This document shows positions 36,342 through 49,013 of a stretch of 57,117 nt of DNA, piece after piece. Each line of letters begins with the position of its first letter. Positions within the stretch are counted from its first letter, which is position 1. Under the pieces are notes generated by a model. It was not told where the DNA came from. It searched no databases and saw only the letters and a list, made by a program, of their open reading frames with translations. Source of the stretch: Smittium culicis (taxonomy: Eukaryota; Kickxellomycota; Harpellomycetes; Harpellales; Legeriomycetaceae); contig LSSN01000125.1 in NCBI GenBank assembly GCA_001970855.1, positions 1 to 57,117 on the forward strand, given 5' to 3'. The position numbers were made by a program, and so were the translations under genes.

Positions 36342-38209
36342 AGCTCAAATAAATTTACAATAGAAGCAATTCATGCAATAATCTTAGAAAAAAACTAAAA
36401 CTATATTATTTATAGGAAAATAATTATTAGTACAAGTTAACAAATCTTGGATTTTTTTTAATTTATAAAATTGTTACTTTGCTATAAAGATTTTTTTTGA
36501 AATAAGAGATTTTTATGAAACTATGTTTTTCTTTGCTACACTCAAATGTATAGTTTTAAAATGTTGAATCAGAGCTTTGTAAAATTTAAAATACTCAATT
36601 CAAAATCGTTTGAAAATTCCTAGCATAATTTTTCAAATTGGACTTGAATTTTTTTAGTTGCAAAATTGTTTTGGAATTCTGAAAAATATAATGAAAAAAC
36701 CTTTAAATATTTGATAAAATTGATACAACACGAATAAAAATATAATATGAATCTGTGATCTTACATAGTACGAAAAATATTTTTAATTTATGTAAAATTG
36801 TATTTTATTATATAATTTCTAATCACTCGTTTTATAATATGATTTTTTGTCTACTATTATAATGTAAGTATTTAACGAACTTCTATTTAACACTTCATTT
36901 CAACGTGACTAAAACAAAAATAAATAGTATTTTAATGCATAATTAATTTTAAATCTATTTTCATTTTTAGAAAAAGATATCTATCATACTCTCTAACATA
37001 AAATAATTTAATTTCAATTATAGTATAAAAAATTGTAACAGTCTTTATAGAAAGATCAATATCCCGATCTATTTCTACAAAGAAATTATCATTTAATTTT
37101 ATTGGTGATCTTTTTCTAACAACTGATTTTTGCTAAATATTTTACATTAAACACCATCGTTATTATATCTTTTTTACTATCACGAGTATAAATTTAGTAA
37201 ATGTGTGAATATATTAAAAGTGAACCGATTTACTTTTGATACGCTTTACTAATCTTCAGAGAATTACTTCAAGATATATGTCTTCCAAATGACGACCGAC
37301 AGTTTTACTGTAAATTTATATTAAATGTATGTAAAATAGCAGTTTATTAATAGTTTCGGTCCGATACCTATAAAATAATCTTATTGAAAGCTATAATTTA
37401 TATATACGAGCTTACGGAGATCCACTTTCAGGATATGAAATATCTTCAGGCCATTATCTAACTTTAAATATGATCGTATTCAAAATATACTCGAAATATA
37501 TAATTATAAATAAACCTAAAAAATCAGAATAAATTGATAGATTTTATTTTGATTTGACAATAGGACAGATATTTTAAAAAAAATGAAATAATTGATTTGA
37601 TCAATATTTAGCCTCATTGTTCTGAATTTATTCAAGGTTTTCTTTTTTAAAATTTTTACTATATACTGAAAGCTGCCTTTCTCAAATTTTACAAGTTTAA
37701 TACAGGATTTTAACTTTATAATTGATACTTGGCAATCAGCTCTTATATTGTGATAAACCTCCAATCGTTATAAAATCATTAATTTCTCAAAAATGATAAA
37801 TATTTCCACAAGGGATTACAATTGCGTTTAGATCAATGATTGATTTATTGAATTAAAATTTTATTTATCGGATATTTTTATTTTCGCTTTAAAATGAAAA
37901 AAACTAAAACTATCAGACCTTCTTATAAAAATAAATCTTTAAATAAGAATTTCATTATTCCTGTGAATATTGAGAATTATTTATTTTTTCCTTTTCTTGT
38001 ATATTGATATATTTGCTTAACTACAAGCATTTTAAATATTATATATTGCTTTCTATGATTACTATATAAAGGGTGAATTTTATTTACAAAATTGATATCC
38101 AACTTGAATTTTTTTAGACACTGGATTTTATTGACATGATAATGGTACTGAAAACTATTCTGTATATTAAGCTAAAAAATATTAAGGTTACTTCAAGGGA
38201 TAAAAAAAT
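36342..38209. other. AT-rich desert
   Basis: 1.9 kb, no recognisable feature. Confidence 0.45.
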
Positions 38210-38720
38210 TAGTATTCTAGTCCAAATAAATTCCTATTCCGGTCTACTAGCTATTTACCTAAAGGCTGATAGGAAAAATCTATTTACAGAAAGATAATAC
38301 CAGACATTGCTTTAGTTAGACTGATGGCCGAAGATACAAACAGCTACGGAATTAAGCTCGCGTCAACAAAATCGAATTAGTTGAGATCATTGAGCTCCTA
38401 TTCAAAGCCTACATCTATCATGATAATAAAAAATATACCCTACCCAAAAATATCAATTATAGTCTTGACTCGCCTACAATAAGCAGCTAGACGACTGATA
38501 TCCATGTTTTTATATGCTGCTAGACTTGTAAACAGTTATTATACTGTATTGTGCTGAAAAAACCAGTTTCTCCTGTTTATAGCTGTTTCTCCTCTGAAAT
38601 CTCAGTCAGATGATACGCTTAATATTCTCTTTAATATCCTTAACCAAGGAAAGTGTAAAGCTATGTTAAATTCAATTTTAGCATACATAGACTAGCACTA
38701 AAATTAAACCTCTAAGTCAC
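38210..38720 (+). pseudogene. Decayed coding-like island, family unknown
   Basis: Less AT-rich than its flanks. One plus-strand frame is open for short runs (for example RKIIPDIALVRLMAEDTNSYG at about 38289-38351, one residue then ...IKLASTKSN, and later SDDTLNILFNILNQGKCKAML near 38600-38670) with scattered stops. The look is that of a dead retroelement or old gene. I could not match it to a family. Confidence 0.3.
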
Positions 38721-39982
38721 TGAAAGTATTTTTGATCTTATCGGAAGCAGAATAAAGAAAATATTATTTGATAGTCTACAGATTATAAATATTAATTTTT
38801 ATTATGCTGTTTATTTATTATTATAGATTAAATAGTATCTAATATTAATCAAAAAAAAAATTTTTTCGCTTCAAATAAACTTTAAATCTCAAAAACTTCA
38901 ATTTTTCATTATCTTATTTTTATTCGGCAAGATTCTGATACCAATTTTATTTCTTTTAGTGTCCAATAAAAAAAAAGTTCAAATTTCAAGATTTATATCT
39001 ATACAAATTTTTAATTAGGCTCGATGAGTTTGTGTTTTTTTGAATCGATCCGTCTAATAAATAATAACGATATACAGTATATATTAAGTTACCTAAATAA
39101 ATTCACTTTGGAAACAAAAAAAAGATGAAATGATTATTTTCACAAAAGTGCTGTTATATAAAAAGTAACAAGTATATGAAATTCTGGAAAATAATGTAAA
39201 ATCAAGTTTAAAATCTCTATTGATAAGAAAAGTAGTAAATAGGAATTAAATCCATTAACTACGGAAAGCAAATTCAAATAACTATTTATTATAGTCATTT
39301 TTTATTTACCTTGTGATTTTCTATTAGATTAACAAAGTTATGGATTATATTTATTCATTTCTATCAAATAAACTTTGATTTAATGATAATCTATAAACCT
39401 GTGATAATAATCAAATTTTTTAATATTTGCTGACGAACTGATATTACTTTATTAGTTTTTTTTGTTATAAGAACTTTACTAGACTGGTTTTTTATTATTA
39501 CAATAAATATTTGTTTTAAAATACGAAAGAACTTTACAGTTTACTATTTCTTACTTTTTTTTTAATTAAAAATTTATCTTTTCTATGTGATCTACATATA
39601 TTGAATCAAAGTTAGAATTCAAACTAGTAAATATTTGTAAATTTTACTTTTAGCTGTAAAAAAAACATATAAACATAGATCTAGCTATTATGAAGATTAA
39701 ATAATAATGGATATTTAGAAATAATTGCTTCATAAAATATTAAATTAAAATTAGCTTTACATTAAGAATTTAATGAATATATAAAGAGCTATATTTCTCT
39801 TGTAAAAAATTGATTAAAAAAAACGATTGTAATATATTTAAATAGTAAATAAAGATATTAATCAAGTATAGAATATTTCTTGTAAAGATTTTTTGAGATG
39901 TTTGAAAAATTACTTATTATTTACTTGATAATTTTTTCAGCTATATCAGGTATTATTTTTTTTATGTCATAAGATTTTAAAT
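38721..39982. other. AT-rich desert
   Basis: 1.3 kb with no supported feature. Confidence 0.45.
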
Positions 39983-42110
39983 ATGAAAATATTAATTTGT
40001 AATAAATCTCTGTTAGGCTCTAGATATTCAGATATAAATAGCAAAAAAACAAGTTCCTATGTAACATCTAGATATAGCTTGAGTAAATATATACGCGAAA
40101 ATTTAGCTAACAGTTCATTAGAGACTAAAACTACATATTCGTCTATTAATAACAATGAGATTCTAGAGACTAAAAATTTCAGAAATGAAAGAATTTCATA
40201 CTCTGTAATCAAAATTAAATCATCTACCAATAGCGGAGCTACTAGTTCTAAAGTTACAACCACTGACAGACCCTCTTCCAATAGTATATATTACAGAACA
40301 CTTATTTCAAATATAGACACAGCTTTTACCAAGGATCAGAAAAATTCTTCAAAATCCGTAAACGCAAGCACCCCCCCTGCTAAATTCGTAATTACGACCA
40401 ATAGAGATACAATCACGAGCCGTACTATCTATATTAGCGGTGCTAAGCCTTAGAAAATTGTGAGAATATCGGATAATGGCTTACAGTAGAAAGTTTTATT
40501 TATAATAACCTTTATTAGTCTCAAAATATTATACCGGCTAACTAAATTATAAGTTTTTATGGTGTATATATAATCACATATTTTTTACCACAAAAAAATG
40601 TAATTATAATTGATTGAGTAAAAATTTTAGTTATTAGTTTCATTTATTATATTTAATTTTTATAAAAAAACTCATTTATTATCATACGAGTTATAAATGA
40701 ATTATAATAACTTTAATCATAAGTCCTCAATAAATCTATATAAATCAATTTTTAATTGTGAAAATAGCTCTAAAATGAAGCAAATCGGACAGTAAGACTG
40801 TCAAATAACAACTTATACATCTATTAGAACTTTTCATTGTTGAAATAAAACCATAAAAAGAAAAAGCGTATTAATTATCAATGGTAGAAATAATTCTGAT
40901 AAATCGCCAGTATCAAGAATTTTGACTATAAATTCTAGCACTGAATCTTCATTTGCTGTTAGTTTAACTGGTTTATGACCTAGGCTGGATAAAATAATAT
41001 TGAGCTTGAAACTTCAAGTATAAACTCATTCGTTAAATTTGATAAAAACAGTTTGCTCGAAAATATTTCCTAGCATCTTAAAAACGATAAATCAAAAATA
41101 ATAAAGCGTCAAGAACAAGAAACTAATCTAATTCTAACAGTTCGAGATCTTAAATTATAAGTTCCAGAGAGTATTTTACAACAGTAAGATCTAATTACAA
41201 TTCTAATTCAAGTGATTTAAAAGCTTTAATAGCCACAGGTACAAGATAAACCTAATTTATTCTTAGATTCCATAGGTTTCTAGTAAATTAATTTACGCAA
41301 CCGATTATAATACTTCAACAATATCAATAGAGGAGACCATTAATTCTATCTTAATATGGGTCTCTTCGTAAAATGATTCTAATTTTCCAGTTTCCTTAAC
41401 TGTGAATGGAGAGTATTTAATTATTGAGCGAAATAATGGGTTAACTGAAGGAACATGTGAACCCTATTCAAATATTGAAACTTATTCACACATTTCTTTG
41501 AATCAATTGATAAGAGTTATAGTAGAGAGTCTGATACCCCAGCAGTATTAATTCGAAGCACTATTCTTTGATAAGTGATATCATTTATTCAAACTCTCAG
41601 AGTGAAATCCACCAGTACATTTACATTTAACCATATTAATTAAACGTAATCAAAAACTGACCTATATCAGATTTTGAAACTAGCTTTAGAATTTCAACTA
41701 TTTCATGCGAAAAACCTCAATATAATGAAAATGACACTTCAAATGCAATAGTTAAATACACACCGACATTTCTATGATCAAGTGAGCCATCTTAAAAGAT
41801 TTTCAGCGATTCACCGACTCTACAAATGGCGATTAATAATTCTTATATATTTTATCAGAGTATGGGCTAACTTAGTCATGATCAGCTCTTCGTCTATAGA
41901 TATATGTCTAAATTACAACTAGTTCAACCAAAATTACTTAAAATGACAACTCTTATAATTTAGCAAATCCAAATTCAATCCAGAGTACAATATAACTCTC
42001 ATATGAATCAGAAATACTTGTTTTGGATGAAAAAACTGGTTAATATTTCAAGAGAGCAAATATGTAGTAGCGTAAAATATAGCTCACAACTACAAATTTT
42101 ATAATTTCAT
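39983..42110 (+). pseudogene. Ser/Thr-rich protein remnant (adhesin- or mucin-like), largely decayed
   Basis: The first 471 nt (39983-40453) are an open frame of 156 aa rich in Ser, Thr and Asn. There is no true signal peptide (MKILICNKSLLGSRYSDINS) and no known domain. Downstream, to about 42100, the DNA stays coding-like but with stops and frameshifts: near 41400-41500, for example, a frame reads FPVSLTVNGEYLIIERNNGL. This suggests one long Ser/Thr-rich gene that lost its frame. Whether the 156-aa part is still expressed cannot be seen. It could also be an old retroelement ORF. Flanks are AT desert. Confidence 0.35.
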
Positions 42111-42566
42111 TAACACTTACTATTTAAAACAAATTAGTATTTTGTAAAGAGCATCTATAAACACAAAGAGAAGTCAGAACAGCGAATTAAAATAGAATTT
42201 AACCATTTAAAATTTACCTAAAATTTTATTTTATTAAGAAAAACTAAGGACAAAATGAGAAAACGAGAGATTAACAAGAACATATAGATTTGTCGATGAA
42301 TTATTTTACAAAGAAAATTCAATTTATTTAATTTTATATATATACCTTTAAATATAACAAGGAAAGGACGGAAGGGAATCTGAATTGCAGAATATAAATA
42401 CATCTAAACAAAATTTTTAGAGAAAAAGGGAAAAACATTTTTTGATTTGGATAAAAGTTTCTAATACCAAATTTTAAATAACTATTATATTGTCAAATAA
42501 AAATTCTTTGGAGTAAAAAGTACTGCAATTAGAGCTCATATTCACAACATTTTTATTTTACGAAAC

Positions 42567-43407
<841 letters not shown>

Positions 43408-46098
43408 TCTTTCCCTACATTGAATTTCTAAAATACGGTTAAATTCAAACCAGAGAAAAACGTATAAGCCTTACTAATTTTTTGTTTCATAATTCTAAAG
43501 TTATTGACAGTGAGCTTAAATCATCCTTAAATCCTTAATAGAAAAAAAAGGTAGTAGTTGAATTATCGACTACAAATACCCTACATTTTATCTGAAAATA
43601 GATTAATATATAACAGTGTAAGACATTCTTCCAATTAATAAAATTAAAAACAAGATTTTAATCATATCAAAACAGCTACAGCAAGCTCAATTAACACTCA
43701 TTTCTAAATTTAAATCTAAAAATCAGTTCATTTCTGTTTATCTGAGAATAATTAGTAAAAAAAATCCAATCATACAAAGATTTCATACCATAAAAAAACC
43801 TTCTTTTAACCTTTGATCAAGATAGAATTTTAGAAACTGGTAGACAATTCTTTATTTAGAGCGATTGAATCATTTATAAAGGAAACTAATAAGATAAATA
43901 TTCTTTTATCTAAACAGAAATTACAGCAGTTGAAAATAATCTCATCTATTTACAGTATTATCACCATTAATTTAGTTCGGTAGTGTAGCTCCGGATCTAG
44001 ATATGAAATGATTTCGCTTTTAATTAAATCTAAATGAATTATACTAGTTTATATTGGCTTAAAGTTCACAAAATTTTTTATTACATTAAACATCTATTTC
44101 GTTTTAACTAGAATAATCAAAAAAAAATAAATCCGAATTCCGTATGTTTTAAGTACTATCTAAAGGTTTAAATATAGTATGAATAATATAAAAATAACCA
44201 TAATTTTAAAAAGTTTTTGAATTCGATTTAAATCTATTTCATATTAAATAAGATAAAATCAATTCAAATAGTTGAAAGCAATTAGAAATTATCTATAAAA
44301 TTAAGATAGAATCCTTTTTTTTTTTTGCAATCATGTTTTTTTCTTCTATTTTAGCTCCTAATATTTAATTACTAGCAAATAAACATTAAAAACCTGGAAA
44401 TTTTTTGATTAAAAAGAATTGGATTTATTTTTTCAGTTTACTGCGTTATCCTTTGATTATTTTAAACTTTAATATCAAAAAAAATATCAAAAAATTTGTA
44501 TAAAAAATAAAGAAAAAATTAGCTAATCATATTTTTTAGCTCATTAAATTTTATATATTCAGGTCCTTTAAAAATCATGAATCGAAAATTGTGATCTTTT
44601 TCAACTTTTACTTCAATATACCCGCTGATATATTTATCCAATTTAAATTTGAATTTAAATCAGATTTATTTCAACTATATTTTTTGTTTAAATCATTATT
44701 CAATTTCAAGGAATCCTGGAGAGATCAAAATTTATCGTCTCTCTTTGACTAAATTAATAAAAATTGAGAGTTCTTATTAAGTAGCGAATAAAAACATTTA
44801 ATTTTTTATTAGCTATTTAGAAAAGATTAAATTATAGTTGATATTTTTTGAATCGATACATGCAAGAGTTTAAGTTATATTAAACCTCTGTGTGTAAAAG
44901 TTTAAAAAAAAAATTTATATTTGAAAAATATCAAGTAAGTACTAGTCAACATAAACTTTGAATTCCGAGTGTACAAGCTTTATATATATAATTATATTAT
45001 TAATTATTATAGCTTTACAAATATAAATTTATATTTAGATTCGCATATTGGATATTCCCAGTCTGATTTTAGTTAAATTCAAAGTATGAGATTATTAATA
45101 AGTCAAAATCGGTTTTTTTTACGTTGTATTATTATTGATTAAAATTTTTTCTAATGATTTTTTTTTTTTTTGGTATTTAAAGATAGAGTATAAAACTAAA
45201 AAAATAGGACAATTAGGAGCCATAAATATTCATAATTTTTTTGTTATTAGCTTAGCTAAAAAATTTTTTTAGTAAAATAAAAATATTATTAGTTACTATA
45301 ATTAATATTCCAGTAATTTTAAAGTTATTAACGATGATTTTGTACAAAATCTCTATATAAAAAAATAAATCATAACCATCAGCACATTGTAATATTTTGA
45401 TTATTAACAACCTATTTTATTAAATATATACACGTATTTGCGATTCTATATGCTTAATATTTTTATACAATTATTTTTTTAATCTTCTATATAAGAATTT
45501 GTGTTATCTATCTAAGCTTAACTAGAAAGAAAATCAGAATTTAAAAAAAAAAATTATAATTACGGAATTTTATTCGTCTAAACATCTATTAGAGATTGAA
45601 TTTCGTTTGTAATATAACGTTTATTACTGAGTGCAATAAGGAAATTATATCTCGAATCCAAATATTTCAAAATTTTAAGGAAAATTATCCAAAAAAAGCT
45701 TGACTAAACTATTTGAAATATTTAAAACTGATTTAATAACAAAACTCAAGCGTGAAAATACTATAATATATTTGACAAAAAGTAAACATAACTTATTTAC
45801 TATATTATTAATTCTGATATTTCAATAGTGTAGATTCATATTATAGATTATTCATTATTATATAAAGTGAATTTTAGAGAATTTTAAAAGGATTAGATGA
45901 TATATAAGAGAAATTTTCGAAGCATACGAAGATCTATTGTAAAATATCATATAGTATCTATAACAAAAATTTCCATTAAAAAATTATTTTTCTCAAAATG
46001 CTTAATCTAAAGCAAAAATTATAACTATACTTGCTACTTTAAATAACCTATAAACATGGTCTTTAATTAGAGGATTTTAAATTAATTGTTAGATTTTC
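43408..46098. other. AT-rich desert
   Basis: 2.7 kb, very AT-rich, no gene, RNA or defined repeat seen. Confidence 0.45.
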
Positions 46099-46393
46099 AG
46101 TAAAACCTCTAACATGGCAACAAATTAAGGCGGAAATCCTCTAAGAAGGTAACTTTATGAATTTTAAAATGAGAAAATATTACATTATTGTTTGAAGTAT
46201 ACCTCATTTTTATTAAAGCTATTTTGTAGGCTGACTATATTAAATTTTTAAGTTAAAGTAAATTTTATTTGTGAACTGGCTATTTATTTTTCAAATAATC
46301 TAGCCTGTTATAATTGCACTCATAGAAGGCAATTTGCAGCTCTGTTGTAAAATGAGCCAAAATATAACTTCTAAAATTGCAACTAAAACATGT

Positions 46394-46481
46394 ACTTGAT
46401 GAATTATTATTATTATTTTTTGTCTCAGAGAGTTTATTAAACAAAATTTTTAAAGTATACAAAAAACTACTTGATGAATTA
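46394..46481 (-). mobile_element. Ultra-short retroposed fragment 1 with 13-bp target-site duplication
   Basis: Direct repeats ACTTGATGAATTA at 46394-46406 and 46469-46481 flank a 62-bp insert (46407-46468). On the minus strand the insert ends ...TTTAATAAACTCTCTGAGAC followed by an A-rich tail (AAAAAATAATAATAA). This has an AATAAA signal about 13 nt before the tail, as in the 3' end of a polyadenylated transcript. Confidence 0.8.
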
Positions 46482-46536
46482 ACTTTTACTTTTTTTTAAA
46501 TAGAAAAAATAAACAATCCAAAAGATTATGTTTAAA

Positions 46537-46594
46537 ATTCTAAATTCTAGATTCTAGATTCTAGATTCTAGATTCTAGATTCTAGATTCTAGAT
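46537..46594. repeat. Tandem (ATTCTAG)n, about 8 copies
   Basis: Perfect 7-bp units inside the DNA transposon at 46099-46733; absent from the related copy at 35.8 kb. Confidence 0.95.
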
Positions 46595-46849
46595 TTTTTT
46601 TTCAATTTGTAGCTAGTTTCTTGCTAGCTATTTTTATCATTAAAAAACCTCTCAGATGGCAAATTGCTATCTGAGAGGACACTTGAGCCAAAGTGGGGCA
46701 AAAATAGCTGTTACTATCTCAGAGGTTTTACTGTAATTGTATCCTTTATATTCAAGGATAAAAATTAGTCCTTCCTGATGATCATTTTTCAGATTAAAGT
46801 CAGAAAAAATATTCCGAAAGTATCTTCTTGATTTTTATATTAATTCGAG

Positions 46850-47920
46850 TGGTGTTTGTTGCATGACATAGACCTCCAATATTTTTGAGGATTGTTAAAA
46901 ATTGGATTCAAAACCCAGACTCGCTCAGCAGTGTTACTTATACGGCTCTATTTGTTAGTAGCAAAGCTACTTCTTCATTTAAAATTTTTCTGGACTTTCG
47001 ACTCAGCTTCCTATTGTAACGATGGTAGATTCGACGTCAAGGGATTTTAACTCTAGAAAAGGACTTAATATCCCCCATTTGCTATATTCGCAATCCTGCA
47101 GTTTATCGCCAGATTTGTAAATTTTTATTTTTAACATAGCATTTCTTTTCTCTACTAAGTTAGTATGAGAGTTTATTTAGATCACTTCTGCAAAAAATTG
47201 AATGACTTTCGACAATATTGATATTGATTTCGGTAGTTATTGAAGCTTTAGCGCTATGGAACCCTAAAAGTGATGCTGCTGTAAAAGTACATTGTACTCG
47301 TTTCCTTCTGGCACTTACGAAAGGCCTTCACGCGTTTTCACTTCGCTGTTGACTTTTTTGTAACGAGCAAATCAAGCATTTCTTGATTGTTTAGCAGTTT
47401 CTTATCGGGTTTTACCAGCTGCGATAGTAATCATATAAGTTTGTATTTCTTGTGGTAGCTGCCTAACCTGGGATAGGCTACTATAACTGTGGTTTTGGAG
47501 ATTAGAGCCCTCATTGTGAAGGAAAAAAAGATTTCAGGACACTCTACAGTTTTTATCTCAGGTGTCACCTGGATTCTAAGGTAAAAATAATAGTCGATAG
47601 ATCTCATCTTTTAACAAGAGCCAAATTAATTCTGTAGACGGCCAGAATTTGTTTATTTCATCGCGCTAAAAGATGAAAAGTTTAGAGGCGGAGTAATTTA
47701 TTTTATAGATCTGACATTATAGTAAGAGACTATTTCAGCTAATAGAGGTCAGAATAAGCCTTCTCAATCGATGGCAATGTATATTTGAGTTCTGAATATT
47801 TAGTCAAAGTAGTAGCAGGAGTCCTATTAGCGACATATGGATCCTCAGTTTCTGGGTCAAGGTTCATTTCTCATTGAATTTTTTGAGCCATGTTAGTTAA
47901 CGGTTTTATATGATGCCACT
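46850..47920 (-). pseudogene. Decayed Gag-like retroelement gene related to the one at the left edge
   Basis: On the minus strand, from about 47885, a frame reads LDPETEDPYVANRTPATTLT followed by KYSELKYTLPSIEKAYSDLY before a stop. Blocks continue in shifting frames, for example LRIQVTPEIKTVECPEIF at about 47580-47527 and SLDVESTIVTIGS near 47040-47003. The order acidic stretch, YVxxR, Leu-rich step, LPSIE matches the intact fragment at 1-215 (YVTRPPIV..., IMPHIEEDF). Stops and frameshifts are frequent, so it is dead. The DNA is clearly less AT-rich than the flanks. Confidence 0.55.
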
Positions 47921-48214
47921 ACAATGAAACTTGATAACACATTCTTTTTGCATCTTTATCAGTTGAAAGAGATGATTTTTTAGGAAATATCTATATAACA
48001 AATTTGAAAATTTTGTGGTCTTTGTGAGGATAGAGTACCATTGCGATAGAATAGATGAAAAGTATAACAAAATCGTGGACTATACAGCTTGTATAATTGA
48101 AATTTTTAGAGCTCAATTTATCCCATTTTACTTTTATTGGATTTTAATTTTAGGTTTAGTTTTATCCAATATCACGTTATTGCTTTAAATCATTCCTCTC
48201 TGAGAAATAATAAC

Positions 48215-48293
48215 CTTTAATATTGAGTTTTTTTTTTGTCTCAGAAAGTTTATTAAACATAATTTAAAAGTCTACTAAAACTTTAATATTGAG
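48215..48293 (-). mobile_element. Ultra-short retroposed fragment 2 with 13-bp target-site duplication
   Basis: Direct repeats CTTTAATATTGAG at 48215-48227 and 48281-48293 flank a 53-bp insert (48228-48280). The insert is the same sequence as in fragment 1 (minus strand ...GTTTAATAAACTTTCTGAGAC) with a pure A10 tail. Confidence 0.8.
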
Positions 48294-48549
48294 AAATCTA
48301 CATATTATTCTTGGTTATCAAATATTTTTTTCGTAAACATGGTGTGAATTAAGAAAAATATGGCAAAAAATTAAATGCAAGTTGATTTTAATATATTTAG
48401 TATTAACATACAAGCCATTTTCGAAAATAGCTATCTCTATTGCACTCAACTATTTTATTGACGAGACTAAAGTAATTATTTAAATCTATTTAATGCTCTA
48501 TAGAATTTGAGTACCAAATAACGTCGAAATACTATAATAGTAAAAGCGT

Positions 48550-48746
48550 TTAGCCCTTTCACATCCAAATCTCTTTAAAAATACTAATTTTATTATTCGT
48601 TCATGATTTTTAAATAAATTTATTATTTGGTATTACTCTCCAAATAACCATTAATATTTAAGAAAAAGGAATAAAACCGTTTTTAATTAATTCAGTTGGC
48701 TACATTTTGTAGGTCAAAAATAGTCTTTCGCCCAGGAAAGAGTTAA
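48550..48746 (-). mobile_element. MITE copy D, 189 bp
   Basis: Left flank TTAG (drifted TTAA), body 48554-48742 starting CCCTTTCACATCC and ending CCCAGGAAAGAG, then TTAA at 48743-48746. Again 189 bp. Confidence 0.75.
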
Positions 48747-49013
48747 AAATATTTGCGTATGATAAGTGTAAGATCCGGCCAATAGAAATTTAGACCAGTA
48801 GACTAACGGCGAAAAGGATTTCCCGAAGCAGATCTAAAATAAATTCAATAAAAACAAATAAATAAGAACAATAAAAATATCTAATAAAGATATTTTTTCT
48901 TTCTCTAGCGTGTTAAAAACATTAACAACATATAATATTTGATATTTAATCAGAAATAGCGATCGAATCTAAGAATTTTTCAAACACGAAACCTTTAAGT
49001 ATTGAATTTTGAG

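Larger units (their letters stand above)
46099..46733 (+). mobile_element. Non-autonomous DNA transposon with CAGTAAAACCTCT terminal inverted repeats
   Basis: Left end CAGTAAAACCTCTAACATGG (46099), right end AGAGGTTTTACTG (46721-46733), a perfect 13-nt inverted pair. The right flank is TA; the left flank (TT) has drifted. The length is 635 bp, but about 75 bp of it is a later retroposed insertion with its target-site duplication, and about 58 bp is a 7-bp tandem array. CAGTxxAACCTC-type ends next to TA are typical of Tc1/mariner-pogo type elements; that is knowledge of the superfamily, not a proof. No transposase frame inside. A second, poorer copy lies at 35829-36341. Confidence 0.7.

Noticed and set aside
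37516..37764. 82-codon minus-strand frame
   Set aside because: Lys/Ile/Phe/Asn-rich composition expected from random AT-rich DNA.
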